Origin: Amphiduros pacificus
Lineage: Eukaryota; Annelida; Polychaeta; Phyllodocida; Hesionidae
Length of the DNA stretch: 64,000 bases
Reading direction: 5' to 3'
Assembly (NCBI GenBank): GCA_949316495.1
Contig: OX439003.1
Location: 56,855,879 to 56,919,878 of the forward strand
In this document: positions 12,101 to 24,100 of the stretch, one piece after another
Layout of the letters: every line of letters begins with the position of its first letter
How positions within the stretch are numbered: the first letter of the stretch is position 1
Position numbers and translations under genes: made by a program
Notes under the pieces: model-generated
What the model was told of the DNA's origin: nothing
Databases searched by the model: none
What the model saw: the letters and a program-made list of their open reading frames with translations, nothing else

Positions 12101-15100
12101 AACCTGAAATAATTGGCTTATCTGAATTTTTGAGGACCAAAAAAGTAATTGTCTCCAGGGAGAATCTGCCATGCGATGGATATGGCTTCTGCCCCTGAGT
12201 TGTCTAGACACAATGACTTGACATGCCTCACCTGCTGCTTTATACACATCCCATTCCAACAATTAGGCCACAATTACATTTGTCATACATGTATACATGC
12301 TTAAATGTCATCAACAATCTGGCTGAGATAACTGACAGTTACCAGTCTGGCATTGCACCAAAGATGGCTGTTCTATTCAAGGAACCTGTGATATAGCTTA
12401 GAGTAGTATACCACGTTCTTAGGATACAGTATATGAAGTTTGTAGCAATCTTTTAATATGACAACTTCCCACATTAATTCTCTGTGGTATAAGAGTGTGG
12501 CCTCCCGTCATATGATTTGATATCATGACCACTGGGCGACTTGAGATGCTTGCACTCTCACCCCAGTGTCACAAGGGTATCAGGGAGGGCAGGCAGGGTG
12601 GTGATGTTAGCTCCCCCTAGGAGAAGGCTTGAGACAACACTGGTGTCACTTACAGGAAGTGCAGTATCATGCTCACCCCACCTCCCCCTGCAGGTATTTC
12701 TTCCTCACCCCTCATGCCTGCCCCTCCTGCTCGATACACAACCCGCTTGTTGCATTCACTCAGTTGGCATTTTATAATATCCATCCATCTGTTACATGTA
12801 TTGCCTCCCAGAGCTTCCCACTGCAATACACTAAATAGTGATACCCACCTAAATCTATAAATATATGACAATCAAGGCAGGGATTCCAGTTATATTCTCA
12901 AGTATTTTGCAGATATTTATCTTTGTTTTAGTATGTGAATATGTTTGATTATGGCAGGAGCTATGGAGGGTGGGAGGAGGGTGGTGATATGTTCTTGTCT
13001 GCAGCTTCCTGTACCACCTACCCCTGCTAGGGGCACCAAGGCTTTCCCAGATAAAATGTCTATAATCTCATGGTAATTGGCTTGAGTCTGATATGACCCT
13101 CTTCAGTTACCTGTTATATCCTTGGTGGATCTTCCCGAATCTGGTGACCTGCAGTGTATCTACACTTTGCTTACATCTGGTTTCCGGGGTGATTGATCCT
13201 CGACCCAATTTAAGGTCATTTATTTTGTGCATCATTGCCAATATAAATAAACAACCAACCACCAGAGGGGGCACTCAACATTACAGTTGGTCTGACACTT
13301 GCCTTTTAGCACATGTCATTGAAAATAAAAAAATAATACATTTCTATCCCAATAACTGAGATCAGATTTAGAAACGCCATCTAAATTTGCTGATATGAAT
13401 AGAAAAATGAGACATTTCAATATGCAAATAATGAGTGTTTCAATATATTCATGATCATTGTATTTAAACTTACTCACTACAGAATTTTATGAGGAAAACA
13501 AATAATAGATGGAATGTTGAGATATTGAGCAAGTGGGGATGTGTTCAGACTTGTTTCAGGGACCACGGACACTCATAGCGATGATCTCACTATTGTGTTT
13601 GTCCAATCTTCAAAAGTAAACACTTGTCTGATCTGATAAAATGCAACCGCCTCAAAATCATATTCGCAGGCAAAGGTTTGAATGTTCTTGTGGCATAGCT
13701 GTTATATTTTTTGTTGAAAGTACAATTTTGTCACTGAACTTTTGGGTTATTCCACTTATAAATAAATAACAATGACTTCAACTTAGTGGACAACAAAAGG
13801 CAGTCACAATAAGGCAAGAATCTGAGAGCATTGTGATGGTCCTTTGGTTGAGACAGGCCCGAACAGGTCCTGACTGGCCCACTAAAATTCCAACACAGGA
13901 AGGAAGATCCACAAATTCTGGCCAACCACAAAATGTGGAAATGTGAGAAAGTGTCTGGAGGAAGTGGTTAGATGGACTGTGTGAATATATAAGATCTGGT
14001 TAGCGGTGGGCACATGGTGCTGTGGTTGCCCTGTGGTTCCTGATCGCCTCCAGGGGGTGCTGCACATGTACTCCTCTGTAATAATGACATACCGCAAATA
14101 TCACCATCCCACAGACAGACATCAGTTTATGGCCCATTGTAAATTAGCATTTCTTTAGGTTGGGAAAAATGCTGATGTCAATCACATCAAAGAGACATGC
14201 ATGCAAATTAGACCTGCTCTAACTCAACTTGAATCTGACATGACTTGTTCTGAAAAAGTTCATCCATCAAATATTTCCACTCATTACATTGAACTTTAAT
14301 TGAGCAGATAATTGTCTTCTCTAAATATTACCAGCTGTTACAGGAAATTTAGAATTGAAATTAATGTTTCAGCAACGTAACAAATTTCTCCAATCTGTCT
14401 TCTATAATAATAAGTTGATATTTTATGATCCTTTGGATACGGTCAACAAAAGATTAAAACAAACAAGGATTTTTTAGGTGTTGATGGTACACTGTGTCCT
14501 ACAGTTAAAAACACCTTCCATTTGTTCATGTGGAAAAGTCTATAGACTTCAATGCATGACCCAGGGCCCATTATGAAGTGCATGCTCTTTCTGACATCAG
14601 ACTTATTCTTAGACACACTCCGAGCAGTACTGCTGATGACAATGAGGCAGACTGCTTTAGATCTGTCTCTCTGCCCCCAAACCCACACCCCTTCCTGACC
14701 TCATTTCTAGGGAGTTTCAGAATGTACGGTAATATAAGAGAAATGGGAAAAAGTCTGTGATTTAGCAGTGAACATCCTGTACTCAACACAGGATTAGAAT
14801 GTTATTTTGCGGAACAAGCATTATTCATTTTCATAATTCCTTTAACAGGATGACAGATTTTTATACAAGTGCTCTTAGATTTGGGCAGTGTAAGGATGGG
14901 AAAGTTTTGAAACACGAAAGTGAAGGACTAGATGATACAGGATAGACAATCACACTTTATGGTGATGAAAGTAAAATTAACAACTTAATAACCAGTGACA
15001 GTCTTATATCTGACCTGATACAGTGTTGAATAAAATCTGCTACTGTTTACAATATCTGTCACATGTTTCCCACCAACAATATATTCAAAAGTAGAAATGT

Positions 15101-18100
15101 CACTTTAAAGTTTGAAATATGAAATATATTGATGGGAAGTTGTGATTGTCAAGTATCATCAGATTATCGAAAAATGTACCGTCCGTTCCAAAGTAGTTAT
15201 TTTCTGTGAGCTATAAAGTGGCAAATACATTTCCACATCCATTATTTGTGTGGGAACAGCAATTCCTAATGATATACTAAGCTTTTGTATTGAGTACCCA
15301 CAATTCTTTTTTATTCATAAAAAGGCTTTATAGTCCTGTAAAGTTTTCTAATTCTCAGTTCCAACTTCCATTATTACACTATTTCCATAACATGTAGTAC
15401 TGAAATGTAAGTTTTGACATTAAAAGTACTGGCATGACATGTGTGATCCTCAATTAATTTTGAACAACCTTTAATGGTACAATATGACTGCAGTTGTTAT
15501 CATTTGTTAGAGTGCTGAAAGCACTGCAACGAAGATGGTTGAAAATTGCCTCAAAACACCCAACGCATAATGAAATCAGGTGAATGGAGCAGCATTTAAA
15601 ATACAGATGTGTGCTTTGATTTTCATGCACAGATGTACTATCAGTATAAAAAGAAAGTAATTTTCTTATTGTATGCAAATAATTTGAGTCCTGACAGTGG
15701 ATGTAGGATTTGTTAGATAATGGATGGATAAGTTTGCCTGTGGCAGTGTTCATCAGCCCTCACTTTAATTCATTAAAAGACTGCTACAGATGTGTTTACA
15801 TTGCTACAATGTTTTGCAAATCTTAAAGTGTGATTTAAAAAAAAACAATAATGTTAAATAAGTTATGTCAACTTGAATAGGACATGTGTGAAATGGAAGA
15901 TGAGTTATTTGCAAATTTGCTATGTTCACACTGTATATCAGTCAAGTTTCCTATTATGTTCAGAATATAAAACAACCACCTGCCCCTGCAATGACTTTTC
16001 ATATTGATTGGAAATTATTTCTATTTTAACGGAGCCATATTCGCTGATCTCGGTAGGTCATGCAATGGTATCACCTTAGTAACAAACAAAGCTGCACGCT
16101 CTGCCCCCATTTCCCCCCCAAGTCAATATCAATAATAGATATTTCTTATCGTAAAAGGAATTACCCCGTTAATTCCTGTGCAGTGCATTATATCAGTGTC
16201 ACAGTTTAAACAAAAACTGGAGAAAGAAATGTTTTCAGATTAACGTCTTCATTTCGAAATGGCTTTCCAGGTTTTAAGCATATGAAAGGCCATCCAAGTT
16301 CACGATTTCCGTGATGGTAGGTGCTATTTTGACCTGAATACAGGAGTAAAACAATCACCAGCCAACTCATCAAATAATAATGGCATGTCTCGACTTCTAT
16401 TTGGAAAATGATGGAGTGATGTGGACACATTTCTAAGATGAGATAGAAAGCTGGATGGTGCATCTGCGGAGATGTTATATTGGAATTACAATGCTAAATA
16501 GAGAAATGATTAGAAGGATATTGCTTGGGTCACTTGCAGTCAACTTTATTTTAACAGTAATTCGCCACTTTCCAGGACTCCCGTCGACTCCAGTGATGGT
16601 AGTCCGTAACTCCCCACATTTGTTAAAGATGAATAAAACCGGGTACACAACACTATTTGATGGAAGTACAACACATACAATAAACACACCAACAGTACCA
16701 ACGCTGGATGTTGCTAAGCAAAAAGCAGAGATTAAAACCATGTACAACAAATCATCTGATAAGTGTGTCATATATGTTAAATCTGCAGGCCGACTGGGAA
16801 ATCAACTTTTCAAGTTTGCATCAGTGTATGGCATAGTGATGGATAATATTCCTGTCTGTGCACTTGTGCTTGGTAGTAGCTTTTCTGATATAAAAGAGCT
16901 TTTTCCAAAAGTAGATTTTCTTATCACAGCAATACCGTACAATGAGTTACGTGTGAAGGTGGACGAACACGGGATGTTTGCTGCCTTTACAGGAGATTCA
17001 CATTTCAAAGATTTTTATCAATCCAGGTTCCAGAGGACCTATGTGACAGGATTTTTTCAATCATGGAAATATTTCCAAAACCGAACTGGTCCACTGAGGG
17101 AGATGCTACAATTGAGTCCAAAATATAAGGAACATGCCAACAGGTATTTCAAAAGCATCCTGAAGAACATAACCTTGGATAAAGGAGATATTACATTTGT
17201 AGGTGTGCATATACGACTTGGAGACCTTAAACGACCTGTGAATAAAAAGTATGGATACCGAATGGCAACCCCCGATTACATCAGAAAAGCAATGTCCTAC
17301 TTTGAAGACAAGTACAAAAATGTACATTTTATTGTTGCCACTGATGATTTGAATTGGGTGAAATCAAATGTCAATTTGACTCCCAACATACACTTGATAG
17401 CAGAGGAGAGAAAGAAATTGCATTTAAGAGATGAAGATGCGAGAAATGATGACTTTGCCATTTTAACTCAGTGTAGGCATTCTCTGATGACTGTAGGAAC
17501 ATTTGGCTGGTGGGCCTCATGGCTTACTGGGGGAGATGTGGTGTATTATCACTCACCGGTGCATCCTGGATCCAAATTATCTATGGGTTTTAATAATAAG
17601 GACCATTTTCCACCCTCATGGATACCAATGTAATTTTAGGGGGTGGGACGTGGCTCAGTTGGTAAGACATTGTGGTGAGAGGTCTTGGGTTTGAATCCCG
17701 GCTGGGACATGCTACATGGTCGAGAAAGGTTGATATCTGCTACTTAGTTGTTTCTCAATGCTCCATGAAAGGCAGTGTTATCATGTCCATGTAATAATGA
17801 AAAAGAAAGACCCCCAGACACTCTTCAAAAGGAATAGGGCACCAAGTCACGGTGACAGGGTAACCACTAGAAGTAAACTTTATTTGATGGATGCTTTTTT
17901 GGAACAATGTATGTAAATCAGTGATTTTATTTTTTATTTTTATAAGACATTCCAAAATCATTTGACATTTATTTTAGTATTGACCCTCATGTGTAAAAGC
18001 ACTTGCCATCTTTTTTAAACCACATATAGCAGTGTTTGCTGCATGAATAATCTTCACCTCCCCAACCAGTTCCAATCATCTTGCGTGTTAAGGTATAGAT

Positions 18101-21100
18101 TATAATGTGTTATGTATAAAACATGTAAGTTATTTGAAATTTGCTGGACATTCTATGAATTGCATTGTCATTCAATAAGTATTGGATTATCCCAATAATA
18201 TGTTACTCTACATAGTGAGGTGGAGTGACACATGAACCTCAGTAATTCTTGGTCAGACTGTTTGTGCATTCCATGTCCCCACCCACTACTGTCAATAAAA
18301 TAGGCAGTCAAAATAACCAAATACTTAACTCATTCATGGGATGCATAAATAATCCCATAAAACTTTATTTGCAGAATTTCATTTTAACTGAATATGATTC
18401 AATATGACAACTGTTAAAATGTTGCATACCCAGGAACAATATGTTTATATAATATCACATGTAAAAACTACAAAATAATATTGTTTTATCAATAAAAGTA
18501 AAATGTACTGATTTACAGGAACAAGTGTTATAACATTATATATAGGGCACCTGCCAGACACCATTATCAATGATTAATTTTAGAGGAGTTGTACAGTTCT
18601 GGTTCAATGGAGGGAAAGCAACATGGAGATGAGCAATTGGTCTGTAATACGATTCTTGCAAGGCCAATATCATGCACATATGAGTATTTAAGGTTAACAC
18701 TAATTGAGAGGTCAGATACAGGCCAAGCATAATAACTAAAAGCCATTGATTGATGATTGGCCAGAAAAAGTAGACCATTGTTTAAATATGATAAAATGCT
18801 ACTCTTTTATCACTTTAAAAATAGAGCCAATTTAGTCTCTATTAACCTTTAATTCTCCTGGATTCTTCTGTGTAGTGAACTCCAACAAATGTGCATGGAA
18901 AGCATTCACACCTATTATGTTACAGTCAAAATCATTTGTGGGAGCTCAAGCCAAGCTGTGCAAGCACTGGAACCAAGATGGCCAAAGCAAGCTGCTCAAA
19001 TGTCAAGCCTTGATATAAAAGTGTAGTCCACCATTTCAGAATTTCATTTATCAACAATCTTTAATTAGAGAATTTAATGTTGATAATTGTATCATGTTTG
19101 ATGACCTGTGTGTGCTTGATGTGTTGTATCCCTCATTCATTCTGCCTTCTTTTCCTGGCTTTTGTTTCACCTTGTTCTCACGGCTCTTGTTTCACCTTCT
19201 TCTCACGGCTTTTGTTTCACCTTCTTCTCACCCCTCTTGTTTCACCTTCTTCTCGCCGCTCTTGTTTCACCTTCTTCTCACCACTCTTGTTTCACCTTCT
19301 TCTCACGGCTCTTGTTTCACCTTCTTTTCACCGCTCTTGTTTCACCTTCTTCTCACCGCTCTTGTTTTACCTTCTTCTCACCACTCTTGTTTCACCTTCT
19401 TCTCACCGCTCTTGTTTCACCTTCTTCTCACCGCTCTTATTTCACCTTCTTCTCACCGCTCTTGTTTCACCTTCTTCTCACCGCTCTTGTTTTACCTTCT
19501 TCTCACCACTCTCGTTTCACCTTCTTCTCACGGCTTTTGTTTCACCTTCTTCTCACCACTCTCGTTTCACCTTCTTCTCACCACTCTTGTTTCACCTTCT
19601 TCTCACCGCTCTTGTTTTACCTTCTTCTCACGGCTTTTGTTTCACCTTCTTCTCACCACTCTCGTTTCACCTTCTTCTCACCACTCTCGTTTCACCTTCT
19701 TTTCACCACTCTTGTTTCACCTTCTTCTCACCGCTCTTGTTTCACCTTCTTCTCACCGCTCTTATTTCACCTTCTTCTCACCGCTCTTGTTTCACCTTCT
19801 TCTCACCGCTCTTGTTTTACCTTCTTCTCACCACTCTCGTTTCACCTTCTTCTCACGGCTTTTGTTTCACCTTCTTCTCACCACTCTCGTTTCACCTTCT
19901 TTTCACCGCTCTTGTTTCACCTTCTTCTCACCACTCTTGTTTCACCTTCTTCTCACGGCTCTTGTTTCACCTTCTTTTCACCGCTCTTGTTTCACCTTCT
20001 TCTCACCGCTCTTGTTTTACCTTCTTCTCACCACTCTTGTTTCACCTTCTTCTCACCGCTCTTGTTTCACCTTCTTCTCACCGCTCTTGTTTTACCTTCT
20101 TCTCACCACTCTCGTTTCACCTTCTTCTCACGGCTTTTGTTTCACCTTCTTCTCACCACTCTCGTTTCACCTTCTTTTCACCGCTCTTGTTTCACCTTCT
20201 TCTCACCACTCTCGTTTCACCTTCTTTTCACCGCTCTTGTTTCACCTTCTTCTCACCGCTCTTGTTTCACCTTCTTTTCACCGCTCTTGTTTCACCTTCT
20301 TCTCACCGCTCTTGTTTCACCTTCTTCTCACCGCTCTTGTTTGACCTTCTTCTCACCGCTCTTGTTTCACCTTCTTCTCACCGCTCTTGTTTCACCTTCT
20401 TCTCACCACTCTTGTTTCACCTTCTTCTAACCCCTCTTACTTCACCTTCTTCTCACCGCTCTTGTTTCACCTTCTTCTCACCGCTCTTGTTTGACCTTCT
20501 TCTCACCGCTCTTGTTTGACCTTCTTCTCACCGCTCTTGTTTCACCTTCTTCTCACCACTCTTGTTTCACCTTCTTCTCACGGCTCTTGTTTCACCTTCT
20601 TCTCACCACTCTTGTTTCACCTTCTTCTCACCACTCTTGTTTCACCTTCTTCTCACCGCTCTTGTTTCACCTTCTTCTCACCGCTCTTGTTTCACCTTCT
20701 TCTCACCGCTCTTGTTTCACCTTCTTCTCACCGCTCTTGTTTGACCTTCTTCTCACCGCTCTTGTTTGACCTTCTTCTCACCGCTCTTGTTTCACCTTCT
20801 TCTCACCACTCTTGTTTCACCTTCTTCTCACGGCTCTTGTTTCACCTTCTTCTCACCGCTCTTGTTTCACCTTCTTCTCACCACTCTTGTTTCACCTTCT
20901 TCTCACCGCTTTTGTTTCACCTTCTTCTCACCACTCTCGTTTCACCTTCTTCTCACCGCTCTTGTTTCACCTTCTTCTCACCACTCTTGTTTCACCTTCC
21001 TCTCACCGCTTTTGTTTCACCTTCTTCTCACCGCTCTTGTTTGACCTTCTTCTCACCGCTCTTGTTTGACCTTCTTCTCACCGCTTTTGTTTCACCTTCT

Positions 21101-24100
21101 TCTCACCGCTCTTGTTTCACCTTCTTCTCACCGCTCTTGTTTCACCTTCTCACTGCTCTTGTTTCACCTTCTTCTCACCGCTCTTGTTTCACCTTCTTCT
21201 CACCACTCTCGTTTCACCTTCTTTTCCTGGCTTTTGTTTCACCTTCTTCTCACCGCTCTTGTTTGACCTTCTTCTCACCGCTTTTGTTTCACCTTCTTCT
21301 CACCGCTCTTGTTTCACCTTCTTCTCACCGCTCTTGTTTCACCTTCTTCTCACCGCTCTTGTTTCACCTTCCTCACCGCTCTTGTTTCACCTTCTTCTCA
21401 CCGCTCTTGTTTCACCTTCTTCTCACCGCTCTTGTTTCACCTTATATGTAGGCATGGTTCAGTGAACTTCCTGGCAGCCAATATAATACCTTCTTTTTTT
21501 AGGGACTTTTTTTCTTACAAACTTCACAGATAAGTTAAAAGATACCTAGCAAGTGCATTAAGCCTATCATTATTATGGGCTGTGAAATGAATGAAAAAAA
21601 TGATTTGAATTGAGTTGTCAAGAATAAAAGAAAGCACAGTGCTTCTCATTTTGTGGCAAATCAGAATATATTTGGCCTCCCAGGCAGAAAAGTGGATTTT
21701 CATGCATGTACACGAGATGAGGCAACATCCTATTCTCTCAGCACTAGTCAGCAGTGAAAGGCGGAAATGAAGATAAATCCATTACCAGCTTTCTTACACT
21801 TTGTGGTTTTACTGTGAAAGGGAGGGAATGCAATATGTCACGTTTGTCCCCTCCAGAGAAGATGATCATCTCAACACATCTCATTATCTATTACCCATAC
21901 TGTCACCCCTGACTCACCAGGGTGACGACCTCATGACCTTCCATTGTCCAACCAGCTAGGCAATGCTCAAAATGTCTATATGAAATGGTCATGTTAAAAA
22001 ACACACATTTTACTAATGTCTCTGATGTTTGATGAAGAAAATATAAAAAAAACATTTGCAATATTTACAAGATTCATTCAGTACAAGACTAATCAGTAAG
22101 TGCAAGACATGACTATTCACTTAGCAAAGACATATTCATTTAGCGAAGCTTCAAAATCAAAGTGTGCCCACCTCACCCCGTGGAATCTCTCAGCTCGGAG
22201 CCACTTGATATTCATCACTTTAAATTATAACTTTGAAACCTGAGTGCCCCCTGCAGCTACATGTGCTGTAGAGATAGGAGAAATTTTCCAATTTACCTTT
22301 TGTACCTTTGTCGATATATTACATCAAACATCAAAGACAGTGTGGACTCAAAAAAGATTGAAGTGCGAACAACAGCAGAAAGTCGGGGAGCTGAGATGCA
22401 CAGCCTCAAGACTTTTCTGACAAATGACAATGTGTGGTCAGTTGAGAAAAGTCTGTCAAGCTATTTCTGAGGCAAATTCCATCGCCCCCTGGAGGCAGAA
22501 AGAGGTTGCTAGGGCGGCCCATGTGTATCTTTCTGCTTCACAGGGCTTGACACCTTCAAAAGAACAACATATTGCAGGCAGGCATCCTAAATTCCCGGAT
22601 AAATTGAGTGGACTGGCAGTGTGCATTTTGCCCTTGGGTCAGGTGGAAACAGTTGTCCCGTTCTTCTGGTGTGTCATACATGAAACAATCAGCTTTATTA
22701 AGTCACTGACCTTTTACTTTGATTTTACACTTAAAACAAATTGCACTCATCATAGTATATGTTCTTATGTGAAGTGAGTTGATTGGCAATTTTTACTGAT
22801 CATATATTTCTGAGTGATATATGGAGGGTGACAGACATCAGTATTTCTGGGGGGAAATAGCTGTGTGGAAAAATAGTGCATCTCTCAGTGACATACCCCA
22901 ACCAGCAGCGTGAATACTGCATCTCTCATCTACGTACCCCAACCAGCAGGGTAAATAGTGCATCTCCCATGGACATACCCCAACCAGCAGGGTAAATAGT
23001 GCATCTCTCAGGGACATACCCCAACCAGCAGGGTAAATAGTGCATCTCTCAGGGACATACCCCAACCAGCAGGGTAAATAGTGCATCTCTCAGGGACATA
23101 CCCCAACCAGCAGGGTAAATAGTGCATCTCTCAGGGACATACCCCAACCAGCAGGGTAAATAGTGCATCTCTCATCTACGTACCCCAACCAGCAGGGAAA
23201 ATAGTGCATCTCTCAGGGACATACCCCACCCAGCAGGGTAAATAGTGCATCTCTCAGGGACATACCCCAACCAGCAGGGTAAATAGTGCATCTCTCAGGG
23301 ACATACCCCAACCAGCAGGGTAAATAGTGCATCTCTCAGGGACATACCCCAACCAGCAGGGTAAATAGTGCATCTCTCATCTACGTACCCCAACCAGCAG
23401 GGAAAATAGTGCATCTCTCATCTACGTACCCCAACCAGCAGGGTAAATAGTGCATCTCTCAGGGACATACCCCAACCAGCAGGGTAAATAGTGCATCTCT
23501 CATCTATGTACCCCAACCAGCAGGGTAAATAGTGCATCTCTCATCTATGTACCCCAACCAGCAGGGTAAATAGTGCATCTCTCATCTTTGTACCCCATCC
23601 AGCAGGGTAAATAGTGTATCTCTCATCTATGTACCCCAACCAGCAGGATAAATAGTGCATCTCTCATCTTTGTACCCCATCCAGCAGGGTAAATAGTGTA
23701 TCTCTCATCTATGTACCCCAACCAGCAGGGTAAATAGTCCATCTCTCATCTACGTACCCCAACCAGCAGGGTAAAAAGTGCATCTCTCTCGGGAGATGTT
23801 TCTGACCAGCAGGGTGAAATGCAATGTTAAGTTTCATATGATGGAGATTTGGCAGCAACTTGTTACTTGAATGTTCACATAGACAGCATAGTTGTGGGGT
23901 CACACCCAGGCTGCTATGGCAACCATCACAGCCTCCCCACCTATGTCTGCTATGCCCTCTATTCCACCAACTTCTGCCAAAATTTCTAAATCAAAACAAA
24001 ACATTTATTTTGATGAGTTTGAAAGCCAATCAAATTCTTTACTTAACCACTGGATACAATGATGTATGTGTATTACTTGTCGATATTTCTGGTGAGCATT

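Noticed and set aside
17640-17712. Functional tRNA gene
   Set aside because: A and B boxes are present but the ends do not form an acceptor stem and the anticodon arm is poor, so SINE head is the better call.
19077-21465. Several 300-480-codon open frames over the CT-rich array
   Set aside because: They come from a stop-free 25-bp unit read in three phases, with the same cyclic peptide in each. No start context, splice sites or family similarity.
22864-23815. CRISPR-like array (repeat with alternating variable block)
   Set aside because: Units are continuous 41-bp repeats with a few recurring variants, no unique spacers and no cas genes, in an animal genome.
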